A stretch of 64,000 bases of DNA. Origin: Hymenobacter sp. CRA2 (GTDB lineage: Bacteria > Bacteroidota > Bacteroidia > Cytophagales > Hymenobacteraceae). The notes beneath the pieces were generated by a model. The model was not told where the DNA came from and searched no databases. It saw nothing but the letters and a program-made list of their open reading frames with translations. The stretch is taken from the NCBI RefSeq assembly GCF_002007105.1, contig NZ_MVBC01000016.1:56755-120754 (forward strand), in the 5' to 3' direction. A program made the position numbers and the translations under genes. How positions within the stretch are numbered: position 1 is the first letter of the stretch; each line of letters starts with the position of its first letter. This document shows positions 50,479 to 59,641 of this stretch, in pieces.

Positions 50479-52839
50479 TTAGCGGCCCCCGCCGGTGCTG
50501 CTACCGCCTTGCTGCGGCTGCTGCGACGACACGTTGCGCTGCTGCATGGGGTTCGGCTGCTGGGGTTGCTGCTGCATCTGGAACAGCTCGAAGCGCGAGG
50601 GCGCCAGCTTGCGCGGGAAGCCGTTGTTCGACAGGTCCGTATCGGCCGTCTGCAGGTAGGGGTCGAGGGTGAAGGAAGCCACGGGCTTTTCCGTCATGAA
50701 CACCTTGGTCACCTCGGCGTTGTTCTTGCGCCAGATTTCGGCCGGAATGTTCACCACTTCCTGCGTGCCGTCGTTGTAGGTCATCTGGATAACCACCGGC
50801 ATCACCAGGCCGCCGATGTTTTTCAGGTTCACCTGGTAGAAGTTCAGGCCCTTCTTCAGCGTTTCCTGCTGCTGCGGGCTCAGCTTCGACACGTACTGCT
50901 GGTAGCGGGCCTTGTCCGTGTCCGACACGGCCAGCGCGTCGTAGCCGTTGTAGAAGTCCTTCAGCTCGGGCCGCTCGTCCACCAGGGTTTTGGGGATGTC
51001 CTGCAGGTTTCGCTGCTGCGAAAGGCTCTGCGGGGCAGCGTTCAGCTCCTCGCGGCGGCGGGCGTTTTCGATTTCAGGGTTCTTCGAGTCCACCTTGTAC
51101 CACTGCACGTTCTCGATGCTGATGTCGGTGTGCTCGGTGCCGTAGAACCAGCCGCGCCAGAACCAGTCGAGGTCCACGCCCGAGGCGTCTTCCATGGTGC
51201 GGAAGAAGTCGGCCGGGGTGGGGTGCTTGTAAGCCCAGCGCTTGGCGTAGGTCTTGAAGGCGTGGTCAAACAGCTGACGGCCCATCACCGTCTCGCGCAG
51301 GATGTTCAGGGCCGTAGCCGGCTTGCCGTAGGCGTTGTTGCCCAGCTGCAGCACCGATTCCGAGTTGGTCATGATCGGGTTCTGCAGGTTCGTGGCCATG
51401 CTCATGTAGGGCACGATGTCCTTCGGCTCGCCGCGGCGCGAGGGGTAGCCCCGTTCCCATTCCTGCTCCGTGAGGTACTGCATGAAGGTATTCAGGCCCT
51501 CATCCATCCACGTCCACTGCCGCTCATCGGAGTTGACAATCATCGGGAAGAAGTTGTGGCCCACCTCGTGGATAACCACCGAAATCAGCCCGTACTTCGT
51601 GTTGGCCGAGTAAGTGCCGTCGGCTTCGGGGCGGTAGCCGTTGAAGCAGAGCATGGGGTATTCCATGCCGCCGATGGGGCCGTGCACCGAAATAGCCACC
51701 GGGTATTGGTACGGGATGGTGTACTTGGAGTACACTTTCAGCGTGTGCGCCACCGACTGCGTGCTGTACTGCCCCCACAGCGGGTTGGCCTCCTTGGGGT
51801 AGTACGACATGGCCAGCACGGGCTTGCCCTCCACGGTCAGGCCCATGGCGTCCCAGATAAACTTGCGCGAGGAAGCCCAGGCGAAGTCACGGACGTTCTT
51901 GGCGGCAAACACCCAGGTCTTGGTGCTCTTGGCGCGGCCCTGCTCGGCCTTCACGGCCTCCGGCTGCTCCACGATAACCACCGGCTTCGAGGCCGACTTA
52001 GCCTGCTCCAGGCGACGACGCTGCGTAGCGCTCAGCACCTGGTCGGGGTTCTGCAGGGTGCCGGTAGCGCCCACCACGTGGTCGGCGGGGGCGGTGATGC
52101 TCACGCGGTAGTCGCCAAAGGGCAGCGTAAACTCGCCCTGGCCCAGAAACTGCTTGTGCTGCCAGCCGTTCACGTCGTCGTAGACGGCCATGCGGGGGTA
52201 GAACTGGGCAATTTCGTAGAGGTAGTTCTTATCCTCGGGGAAGTACTCGTAGCCCGAGCGGCCGCCCAGCTTCTTCTGGTCGTTGACGGTGTAGTGCCAC
52301 TTCACCGAGAAAGTCACCGACTGCTTCGGGGCCAGCGGCTGGGGCAGGTCCACGCGCATCATCGTGTAGTTGATGGTGTAGGGCAGCTGCTTACCGGCGC
52401 CCTTCATACGCAGGTCGTCAATCTTGAACGAGCCGTCGAAGCCCGTGCGCTCCAGGTATTCCATGGCCTGGAAGGGCATCCGCTCCCGCATTTCGCTGGT
52501 CTGCGTCGCCTTGGTCATGGAGTTCGGCGCGTAGATGTTCGCGTCGAGCTGTAGCCACAGGTAAGAGAGCTTGTCAGGCGAGAGGTTGGTGTAAGTGATG
52601 TCCTCCGAGCCGGTGATGCTCTGGTTGTCGTCGTTGAGCGTCACCTTGATGTTGTAGTCGGCGCGCTGTTGCCAGTAGTCCTTGCCCGGGGCACCGGAGG
52701 CCGTCCGATACGTGTTGGGCGTGGGCAGCTCCGTGCCGAGCTGGGCAAATTTATCGGTGCCGGAGTGGGTCTGCTGAGCCAGCGCCGGCGTGGCCAGCAC
52801 CGCTCCCAGACCGGCGGCAAGAAGTAGGCGAAAACGCAT
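50479..52839 (-). CDS. Secreted M1-family metallopeptidase
   Basis: A 786-aa zinc aminopeptidase-like protein with signal peptide (LLLAAGLGAVLATPALAQ). Near residue 421 is the zinc motif HEVGHN, with the second Glu in WMDEGLNTFMQYL; the exopeptidase loop reads GPIGGMEYPMLCF. The C-terminus is Gln/Gly-rich (MQQQPQQPNPMQQR, QQGGSSTGGGR). It belongs with the Bacteroidota M1 group that also occurs fused to ABC permeases (see 1-2567). Probably periplasmic or secreted, with peptide substrates. Confidence 0.92.
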   Translation of the reverse strand: MRFRLLLAAGLGAVLATPALAQQTHSGTDKFAQLGTELPTPNTYRTASGAPGKDYWQQRADYNIKVTLNDDNQSITGSEDITYTNLSPDKLSYLWLQLDANIYAPNSMTKATQTSEMRERMPFQAMEYLERTGFDGSFKIDDLRMKGAGKQLPYTINYTMMRVDLPQPLAPKQSVTFSVKWHYTVNDQKKLGGRSGYEYFPEDKNYLYEIAQFYPRMAVYDDVNGWQHKQFLGQGEFTLPFGDYRVSITAPADHVVGATGTLQNPDQVLSATQRRRLEQAKSASKPVVIVEQPEAVKAEQGRAKSTKTWVFAAKNVRDFAWASSRKFIWDAMGLTVEGKPVLAMSYYPKEANPLWGQYSTQSVAHTLKVYSKYTIPYQYPVAISVHGPIGGMEYPMLCFNGYRPEADGTYSANTKYGLISVVIHEVGHNFFPMIVNSDERQWTWMDEGLNTFMQYLTEQEWERGYPSRRGEPKDIVPYMSMATNLQNPIMTNSESVLQLGNNAYGKPATALNILRETVMGRQLFDHAFKTYAKRWAYKHPTPADFFRTMEDASGVDLDWFWRGWFYGTEHTDISIENVQWYKVDSKNPEIENARRREELNAAPQSLSQQRNLQDIPKTLVDERPELKDFYNGYDALAVSDTDKARYQQYVSKLSPQQQETLKKGLNFYQVNLKNIGGLVMPVVIQMTYNDGTQEVVNIPAEIWRKNNAEVTKVFMTEKPVASFTLDPYLQTADTDLSNNGFPRKLAPSRFELFQMQQQPQQPNPMQQRNVSSQQPQQGGSSTGGGR

Positions 52840-53015
52840 ACAGTGAGGAAAAAGCGTAAAGAGCGGTTAAGATAACACCCCGAAGCCGAAGGAGCGGCCC
52901 CATCAGGTTCTTGGCAAAGGCCAAGGACGCAGCCGCGGGCGCGGGGCTGCGTGGGGTAGGAGGCTAACTTCCAATCGGGGGCAAAAAGTGCCCCAGATGC
53001 AGCTAGGGTAGGCGC

Positions 53016-53627
53016 TTAAGTGGCCGTAAACTGATTGAGCAACAGTATAGTAGCGATGCCCGCCGCCGCGCCGCTCACGACCAGAAGCCAGTCGCGGCGG
53101 GCAGCCCCAAAACCGCGCAGCACCGCGAAGCCCAGCAGCAAGATGAGGCTTACGATGAGCAGTTGCCCGATTTCCACGCCCACGTTGAAGGCCAGCAGCT
53201 CCAGCACCGGGCGACTTTGCTGGCCCAGCAGTTCGCGCAGATAGTTGGAGAAGCCCAGGCCGTGAATCAGCCCGAACACGGCCGCCAGTAGGTTGGGCAG
53301 GGCCCACAGCACCGATTCGGGCTGTCGGCGCGCCGGGGAGTGTTCGGTGCGGCCAGCCTGGCGCAGGTTGGCCACGCAGGTCAGCAGGATGGTCACCGGA
53401 ATCAGCGCCTCAATGACGGCCGCCGGAAACGTAACGATGCCGAGCGTGGCCAGCGCCAGCGTGAGCGAGTGGCCGAGGGTGAAGCTGGTCACCAGCGCCA
53501 CCACGCGCCGCCAGTCGCGCAGCACGTAGGGCGCGCACAGGGCCAGTAGGAACACGAGGTGGTCGTAGGCCCGCAGGTTGAAGATGTGGAAAAAGCCGAG
53601 CTGGAGGTAGGTCTGAAAAACCGACAT
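53016..53627 (-). CDS. HupE/UreJ-family membrane protein
   Basis: A 203-aa protein with about six transmembrane helices. The family marks are the early His/Asp in YLQLGFFHIFNLRAYDHLVFLLAL, FTLGHSLTLALATLG, and FGLIHGLGFSNYLRE, where the His residues are suited to metal binding. Relatives are thought to move nickel or cobalt; many Bacteroidota copies have no hydrogenase or urease nearby, as here. A TAGCTTTG promoter box ends only 5 nt before the ATG. Confidence 0.88.
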   Translation of the reverse strand: MSVFQTYLQLGFFHIFNLRAYDHLVFLLALCAPYVLRDWRRVVALVTSFTLGHSLTLALATLGIVTFPAAVIEALIPVTILLTCVANLRQAGRTEHSPARRQPESVLWALPNLLAAVFGLIHGLGFSNYLRELLGQQSRPVLELLAFNVGVEIGQLLIVSLILLLGFAVLRGFGAARRDWLLVVSGAAAGIATILLLNQFTAT

Positions 53628-53631
53628 GCGG

Positions 53632-53639
53632 CAAAGCTA
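53632..53639 (-). promoter_or_regulatory. Bacteroidota -7 promoter box for HupE gene
   Basis: Minus strand TAGCTTTG, full match to TAnnTTTG. Its 3' end is 4 nt from the ATG at 53627, implying a leaderless or nearly leaderless mRNA. Confidence 0.6.
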
Positions 53640-53719
53640 GCCGTTGGGGCCCAAACTGCCGTACTGCCCCACTGACCTCGCCGGTCCTATCTTGCACCGG
53701 CTAATTCTCCACCAGCTCC

Positions 53720-54142
53720 ATGCGCAAGCAACTTCTCACCGCGGCCGGCGTGTTTCTGGCGGCAGCTGCCGTCCAGGCCCAGGATACCCCCACCCTGCCG
53801 GCCACGCCCACCCCGCCCGCCAGTGCCACCATCACCAAGCCGGGCCCCGATTCGGTGCAGGCCGTGCACACGCTGTTTCGCAAGCGTCGCAACGGCGGCA
53901 CCGTGTTCACCGCCATTGGCGGGCTGGTAGGACTGCAAAGCATTCTGGATGGGCCATTCGACGTGAGCCGTGCCGGATCGGCGGCCGTGGCCGTGCCGTT
54001 TCTGGGTTACGGCATCAGCAAGCTGGTGCGCTTCGGCAGCAAAAAGGAAGAGGCCATTATCAAGCAGTATCAACAGGGCAAGCCGCTGCCCGCCGCCATT
54101 CGCAAGCGCCTGCGGCCGGAGTATTTCGCCCCGAACCGATAG
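53720..54142 (+). CDS. Small exported protein, member 1 of a three-gene paralogue family
   Basis: A 140-aa protein with a signal peptide ending AVQAQ and a Pro/Thr-rich linker. The shared core is HTLFRKRRNGGTVFTAIGGL, a hydrophobic stretch, AVPFLGYGISKLVRFGSKKEE, then the signature YQQGKPLPAAIRKRLRPEYF. The same layout is found at 59140 and 59642. Two hydrophobic segments could span a membrane. No function known. TATCTTGC at 53688 may be its promoter. It converges on the giant T9SS gene. Confidence 0.75.
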   Translation: MRKQLLTAAGVFLAAAAVQAQDTPTLPATPTPPASATITKPGPDSVQAVHTLFRKRRNGGTVFTAIGGLVGLQSILDGPFDVSRAGSAAVAVPFLGYGISKLVRFGSKKEEAIIKQYQQGKPLPAAIRKRLRPEYFAPNR

Positions 54143-54188
54143 CGCCGCCTCGCTCGTCGCCTCCCCTGATGGGGCCTGGCGTATAAGC

Positions 54189-54223
54189 AAAAAGCCCCGC
54201 CGGCAAGACCGGCGGGGCTTTTT
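54189..54223. terminator. Bidirectional terminator at the end of the T9SS giant gene
   Basis: Fifteen-bp arms (AAAAAGCCCCGCCGG and complement), 5-nt loop, A and T runs at both ends. Near-identical in sequence to 62476-62510. Confidence 0.95.
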
Positions 54224-54244
54224 AGTGAGGGACGTATCCCGTGC

Positions 54245-57200
54245 TTACTGGCGCACGATGCGGCGCGTGTCGGTGCCGCCGTCGGTGGCAGCACGCAGGA
54301 TGTAGACGCCGGTGGGCTGCTGGCGCAGGTCCAGCAGCAGCTGCGCCTGGCCGGCCGGTACCACATGGCGGTACACCACCTGGCCCACGGCGTTGAGCAC
54401 GGTCAGCTCCACAGCTTTGTGGTAGCCGCTCAACTGCAGCGTGAGCCGGCCGTCGGGGGTCGGGTTGGGGAAGAGCTGCAGCGAGGAGCCGGCCAGCGGT
54501 TTGCTGCTCGCTGTCACCGTCAGCGGCAGCGAAGCTTGCGAGGCACAGCCCTGGGCCGAGCTCACCACCACGGTGTAGGCGCCGGGCTGCGCCGTGCCGG
54601 TGGCCGTGTAGCTCGGGCCCGTGGCGCCACTGATGGCCACCCCGTTCAGGTACCACTGGTTGCCCGTGGCCGACGAGCTGCTGAGCACCGCCACGCCCGC
54701 CGAGGGGTAGCTCACGCTCACCGTCGGGCGCACCGGCGCCGCTTCCACCGTCACCGTCGCCGTCGCCGAAGCGGCCGAGCAGGTACCCGAGGCAGCAATG
54801 GTATTCGTCACGGTGTAGGTGCCCGGCATCGAAGCCGACAGATTAATCACGCCCGTCGCAGGGTTAATGCTCAGGCCCGTGGTCGAGCTGAACGTACCAG
54901 CCGAAGCGCCGGTGCCGAAGGCAGGCGTGATGCTGGCGGTTGAGCCGGCACAGTAAGTAGCATTGGCGTAGCCAAACGTGGCAATCGGAGCCGTGGTGAT
55001 GGTCACCGTAGCCGTTCCTACAGCCGGGCAGGCGGTGCCGGTGGTGTAGGTGACGGTGTAGGTGCCGGGCGTGGACGCGGCCACGTTGATGGCGCCCGTG
55101 GTGGCGTTCAGGCTCAAGCCCGAGGTCGAGCTGAACGTGCCGCCGGCCGTACCCGTCACGGTCGGCATCTGGTTCGCGCCCGACTGGCAGAACGTCGAGC
55201 CGCTGTAGCTGAACGCGGCCGAGGCAGCCGGCGTGATGGTTACGGTAGCCGTGCTGCTCACGGCAGCGCAGCCACCCGAAGGTGCCAGCGTGTTGGTCAC
55301 GGTGTAGGTACCGGCCGCGGAGGAGGCGAGGTTAATCACGCCCGTTGCCGGATCAAGCGTCAGGCCCGAAGTCGAGGAGAAGACGCCCGCCGAAGCTCCC
55401 GTGCTCAGCGTAGGCGATACAGCCCCGACCGAGCCGGCGCAGTACGTGGCCGAGCTGGGGTAGCTGAAGGTAGCTAGGCCCGGAGCCGTGATAGTCACGG
55501 AAGCCGTGCTGGTTACGCTGGCGCAACCGCCCGAAGCCGCTACGGTGTTGATAACCGTGTAGGTACCCGGCGTGCTGGCACTCGGGGTAATGGCCCCCGT
55601 AGCCGCGTCGATGGCCAGACCCGCCGTCGAGGAGAAGCTGCCCGCGGTGGCGCCGGTGCTCAGCGTCGGTGTGGCCGGGCTGGTCTGCGAGGTGCAGTAG
55701 CTGGCAGCCGCGTAGCTGAAGCCCGCCGTGGCCGGAGCGGCAATGCTCACGGTAGCGGTGCTGGTGACGGCGGCGCAGCCGTTGGCCGGCGCAATGGTGT
55801 TCGTCACGGTGTAGGTGCCGGGCGTGCTGCTGCCGGGCGTAATGGCCCCCGTAGCTGCATTAAGGCTCAGACCAGCCGTAGACGAGAACGTGCCTGCCGA
55901 GGCCCCTGCCGCCAGAGTAGGCGCGACGGTGCCGCTGGCCGAGGTGCAGTAGCTGGCGTTGGCGAAGCTAAAGCCGGCCGTGGCCGGCGCCGTAATGGTG
56001 ACCTGCGTGGTGGCCGAAGCCGGGCAGGCGGTGCCGGTGGAGTAGGTGACGGTGTAGGTGCCGGGCGTGGACGCGGCCACGTTGATGGCGCCGGTGGTGG
56101 CGTTCAGGCTCAAGCCCGAGGTCGAGCTGAACGTGCCGCCGGCCGTACCCGTCACAGTCGGCGTCTGGTTCGCGCCCGATTGGCAGAACGGACCTACTGC
56201 ATAGCCAAACGCCGCCGAAGCAACCGGGTTGATGGTCACCGTAGCCGTGCCCGACGTAGCCGCGCAGCCGTTGGCGGCTGCAATGGTATTGGTCACAGTG
56301 TAGGTGCCGGCCGCGGACGAGGCGAGGTTAATCACGCCCGTTGCCGGGTCAAGCGTCAGGCCCGAAGTCGAGGAGAAGACGCCCGCCGAAGCGCCCGTAC
56401 CCAGCGCGGGCGATACGGTGCCGGTGGTGCCGGCACAGTTGGCCGTGGCCGGGTAGGAGAACGAAGCCGACGGCGCGCGGGTGATGGAGATGGAAAGCGT
56501 ACCCGAGGAAGGGCAGGGACCCGCCACGCTATAGGTTACTGCATAGGTGCCCGGCGTGGAGTTGGCTACGCTGATTTGGCCCGTCGTGGCATTCAGGCTC
56601 AGACCCGAAGTGGAGCTGAACGTACCGCCCGGCGTCCCGAAAACGGACGGGGTCGGATCGGCGCCCGACTGGCAGAACGACGAGGCACCGTAGTTAAACG
56701 AAGCCGAGGTGCTCGGATTCACCGTAACGGCCGTGGCCGTCGAGGTAGCGCTGCAGCCCTGTGCGTTTGTCCCCGTGACGCTGTACGTGCCCGCCGCCGA
56801 TACCGTGATGGAGGGCGTGGTAGCACCGTTGCTCCACTGGTAGGTAAGCCCGGTGCTGCCCGTGGCCGTCAGCGTTACCGAGCCGCCCTGGCAGAAGGTC
56901 GTCGGGCCGCTGGGGGTAATGGTGACGGTGGGACGAGCCGATACCACCACGCTCACGCTGTTGCTGGTGCTGCAGGTGCTGTTGCTCGTGGTGAGGGTAT
57001 AAGTGCCCGAGTTGGCCGTAGTGGCATTTGTGATGCTCACAGTTTGGCCCGTGGCCGCGTAGCCGTTGGGGCCGGTCCAGCGGTAGGTGGTGGCGCCAGC
57101 TACCGTGGGGGCCGACAGCGTGATGGTGCCGCCCTGGCACACCGGCGAGGTAGCCGTGGGGTTGGGCAGCGTCAGCGCGCAGCTGCTGATGGTGACGGTG

Positions 57201-58759
57201 TAGTCCTCGGTTTCACCCGAGCCAAAAGTCGAGCAGGCGTCGGCTGAGCCGTTGGCGCTGCCCGCCAGGCGGCTGCGGATGCGCAGGCCCGTGGTGCCTT
57301 GCAAGGCGCCAACGGGCACCTGCAGGCTCACGCCCGAGGGTTGGCCGGCCGTGCTGGCGGTGGATACCTGCACCCACTCCGAGGCTTCGAACACGTTGTT
57401 GCGGTTCACATCGAGCCAAGCCGAAATAATGGCCGAAGTCGACGTGGTTACCACCAGCGTGTAGAAGCCACCGGGGCTAAGCACGGCGGTGCTGCCAGGC
57501 GTGCTGGGCGAGAAGATGGTGAAGCCCGGGCCGTCGGCGTCGCTGCAGCCGCTGGTCGAGTTCAGCGTCGTATTCGGGATGCTGACGTTGGTGATGGTCG
57601 GGCTGCCGGCGGCCGTGCCGCAGGCCGGCTGCTGCGGTACGCAGTAGCCGTTGGTACTCACGCCGCTCCAGCGGTACATGCTCGTCTGGCTGGAAAAGCC
57701 CCCCGACCAGCCGATCTGCGCCGACAGAAAGCCCATGCCCGTGTGCGGGTTGCTGTCAATCAGGGTCCAGGTGGTGCCGTTGTTGGTGGTGTAAGCCGAG
57801 CCGGCGTTGCTGTTGCTGACAAACATGCCGGCCACGCCCGGTACGCCCGCTATGGGCCCGTTCTGCACGTTTGTGCCGGGCGTGAAGATGCTCCAGGTAG
57901 TGCCACCGTCGGTGGTGCGGCGCCAGGCCGTGCCGTTGTACTGCGCCAGCCCGTTCTGGGCATCGGAGAAGGCCAGGCGGGTAAAGCTGCTCAGGCCGGT
58001 GCTGCTCACCGTCCAGGTTTGGCCCTGGTCGGGGGAGTGGAATACGCGCCCGAAGTTGGTGCCGAACCAGATGTGGTTGCCGTAGTACGCCACCGCCTCC
58101 ACGAAGCTCACCTCCCCGTTCTGAATAGCCGGGATGTTGCTGCTTGAAATGCGCGTCCAGGTGGTGCCGCCGTTGGTGGTGCGGTACATTTCAAAGTACC
58201 CCAGCGTAGGGTCGCCCATGCACCAGCCGGTGTTGGCGTCGTACATGTGGATGGCGTTGGCAAAGCCGCCCTGCGCCACCAGAAAACCGGCGCTGTTCTG
58301 GCGCGTCCAGGTAGCGCCGCCGTTGCTGGTGCGGTAGACAAGGCCGCCGGCGTTGGCCACCGAGTTGTAGAGCGACACCCAGGCGTTGTTAGCATCCACG
58401 GCGCTGATGGCCGAAATGTCGTAGCCGGTCTGACCCGTGGGCACCGAACCGGCCACCCAGGTAGCGCCGCCGTCGATGGTGCGGGTGTAGAGCGTGGTAG
58501 CTACTGCGCCGGTGCTCGAGGCGTCGTAGGCCGAGGCCCAGGCCACGTTGCTGCTCACCGCCGACAGGGTGCGGATGCCGTAGGGCGGGGAGGTCGGCAA
58601 GCCGCTGCTCTGGGCGGTCCAGCGCTGCGCCTGGCTGAGCAAGGGCAGCAGGCAAAATGCCAGCAAAGCAGCCCAATGGGGTGGGCGGTGTCGGCTCACC
58701 CGCCTGCGACGGGCGGAAGCTAAGGCACCAGAACCTTGGTGTGATAAAGATTTTATCAT
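54245..58759 (-). CDS. Large secreted repeat protein with T9SS sorting domain
   Basis: A 1504-aa surface or secreted protein. After the signal (LLAFCLLPLLSQAQ) come YCF48/BNR-like propeller repeats (TRTIDGGATWVAG, YRTTNGGTTWTRIS) to about residue 365. A GEVED domain follows (DVNRNNVFEASEWVQVS ... GSGETEDYTVTI), then two Ig-like domains starting CQGG, an array of eight roughly 80-aa repeats, one more Ig-like domain, and a T9SS type A sorting domain (LQLFPNPTPDGRLTLQLSG ... PTGVYILRA). The sorting domain directs export through the type IX system. An adhesin or sensor role is plausible but not shown. Confidence 0.93.
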   Translation of the reverse strand: MIKSLSHQGSGALASARRRRVSRHRPPHWAALLAFCLLPLLSQAQRWTAQSSGLPTSPPYGIRTLSAVSSNVAWASAYDASSTGAVATTLYTRTIDGGATWVAGSVPTGQTGYDISAISAVDANNAWVSLYNSVANAGGLVYRTSNGGATWTRQNSAGFLVAQGGFANAIHMYDANTGWCMGDPTLGYFEMYRTTNGGTTWTRISSSNIPAIQNGEVSFVEAVAYYGNHIWFGTNFGRVFHSPDQGQTWTVSSTGLSSFTRLAFSDAQNGLAQYNGTAWRRTTDGGTTWSIFTPGTNVQNGPIAGVPGVAGMFVSNSNAGSAYTTNNGTTWTLIDSNPHTGMGFLSAQIGWSGGFSSQTSMYRWSGVSTNGYCVPQQPACGTAAGSPTITNVSIPNTTLNSTSGCSDADGPGFTIFSPSTPGSTAVLSPGGFYTLVVTTSTSAIISAWLDVNRNNVFEASEWVQVSTASTAGQPSGVSLQVPVGALQGTTGLRIRSRLAGSANGSADACSTFGSGETEDYTVTISSCALTLPNPTATSPVCQGGTITLSAPTVAGATTYRWTGPNGYAATGQTVSITNATTANSGTYTLTTSNSTCSTSNSVSVVVSARPTVTITPSGPTTFCQGGSVTLTATGSTGLTYQWSNGATTPSITVSAAGTYSVTGTNAQGCSATSTATAVTVNPSTSASFNYGASSFCQSGADPTPSVFGTPGGTFSSTSGLSLNATTGQISVANSTPGTYAVTYSVAGPCPSSGTLSISITRAPSASFSYPATANCAGTTGTVSPALGTGASAGVFSSTSGLTLDPATGVINLASSAAGTYTVTNTIAAANGCAATSGTATVTINPVASAAFGYAVGPFCQSGANQTPTVTGTAGGTFSSTSGLSLNATTGAINVAASTPGTYTVTYSTGTACPASATTQVTITAPATAGFSFANASYCTSASGTVAPTLAAGASAGTFSSTAGLSLNAATGAITPGSSTPGTYTVTNTIAPANGCAAVTSTATVSIAAPATAGFSYAAASYCTSQTSPATPTLSTGATAGSFSSTAGLAIDAATGAITPSASTPGTYTVINTVAASGGCASVTSTASVTITAPGLATFSYPSSATYCAGSVGAVSPTLSTGASAGVFSSTSGLTLDPATGVINLASSAAGTYTVTNTLAPSGGCAAVSSTATVTITPAASAAFSYSGSTFCQSGANQMPTVTGTAGGTFSSTSGLSLNATTGAINVAASTPGTYTVTYTTGTACPAVGTATVTITTAPIATFGYANATYCAGSTASITPAFGTGASAGTFSSTTGLSINPATGVINLSASMPGTYTVTNTIAASGTCSAASATATVTVEAAPVRPTVSVSYPSAGVAVLSSSSATGNQWYLNGVAISGATGPSYTATGTAQPGAYTVVVSSAQGCASQASLPLTVTASSKPLAGSSLQLFPNPTPDGRLTLQLSGYHKAVELTVLNAVGQVVYRHVVPAGQAQLLLDLRQQPTGVYILRAATDGGTDTRRIVRQ
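54735..56715 (-). repeat. Array of eight coding repeats (about 80-84 aa each)
   Basis: Eight tandem units in the giant gene share FSSTSGLSLNATTG-like and STPGTYTVTN-like text. Units 1, 3 and 7 are type A (contain FCQSGA), units 2, 4, 5, 6 and 8 type B (YC or NC). At the DNA level units 2-3 and 6-7 are nearly identical over long stretches, about 990 bp apart. Confidence 0.88.
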
Positions 58760-59139
58760 AGAAAACTTAAAAAATGAAAGGCAAACGCAGATTCTTCAGC
58801 CGGTTATGCACCAATAGCTTGGAAGGGCATCAAAATTATATTGAAATTTCATTTTAGCATTTATCATAGGATAAATAAAGTTTAATTGGATAGGCAAGGT
58901 GCAACTTCCCAAAGACGGCACGGGGTGGTTTTGGGGTTTACACTCGGCTGGCAGGCACAGTATCAGTTTGGTAGCTGACTCCGGGGCTGCCTGGTTTACA
59001 CGTCCAATTCTGGCTCATGCCAGCGCCTGCGCAACCCATAAGAGGTGAAGGCCTGACCAGGGCCGGAGAGTATGGGATTTTTGAATGGATCCTGGTACCT
59101 TAGCCGGAATTCTGTCTCGTCGTTAACCACCGTCAATAG
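58760..59139. other. AT-rich divergent regulatory region
   Basis: This 380-bp spacer separates the giant T9SS gene (minus) from the 59140 gene (plus). The first 120 bp are strongly AT-rich against a GC-rich background. TTATCATAG occurs twice, at about 58753 (overlapping the start codon of the giant gene) and 58860. No gene is seen. It probably holds promoters for both directions. Confidence 0.5.
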
Positions 59140-59637
59140 ATGCTTAAACCGCTACTCTTAAGTGGCTTATTGAGCGTGTCCGTATGCAGCGCCTGGGCAC
59201 AGGCGCCCGGCACCACGCTGGCCTCCGAAACCTTCAAACAGCGCCTGCGCGCCCAGTACCTGCAAAACGATACGGCGCAGGCCCTCATCAACCTCTACGG
59301 CCGCCGCCAGGCCGGCGGAGCCAGCTGGATACTGGGGGCCACGCTGGCGGCCGTGCGCATGGCCACGGCGGGCGGCAACACCGTCAATGCCGGCAACGGC
59401 GTGGTCATTCAGGAAGAGGGCCCGAGCCCGGCCGTGGCGTTTTTGGTGGCTACGCCCATCATGGCCTACGGCGTGGGCAAGATGGTGCACTACAGCAACG
59501 GCAAGCTGGATCAGCTGCTGGCCAGCTACGCAGCCGGGCAGCCGCTGCCGCGCAACGTGCGCCGCAAGCTCAAGCCTCGCTTCTTCGACCAGCCCATCAT
59601 TCCTTACAAGCCCGTCAAAGTCACTTCCGCCAACTAA
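59140..59637 (+). CDS. Small exported protein, member 2 of the three-gene paralogue family
   Basis: A 165-aa protein; signal peptide ends SAWAQ. Core: DTAQALINLYGRRQAGGASWI, a hydrophobic segment, GPSPAVAFLVATPIMAYGVGKMVHYSNGKLDQLL, then SYAAGQPLPRNVRRKLKPRFF. This matches the layout of 53720-54142, including the GxPLPxxxRxxLxPxxF ending. It is 4 nt before the third member, so they form an operon. Confidence 0.75.
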   Translation: MLKPLLLSGLLSVSVCSAWAQAPGTTLASETFKQRLRAQYLQNDTAQALINLYGRRQAGGASWILGATLAAVRMATAGGNTVNAGNGVVIQEEGPSPAVAFLVATPIMAYGVGKMVHYSNGKLDQLLASYAAGQPLPRNVRRKLKPRFFDQPIIPYKPVKVTSAN

Positions 59638-59641
59638 CCCG

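Noticed and set aside
50440..52554. 704-codon open frame opposite the M1 peptidase gene
   Set aside because: It is antisense to a gene with a full zinc-peptidase motif set; its His/Val/Leu/Arg-rich composition is what a GC-rich codon-position shadow gives, and it has no domain.
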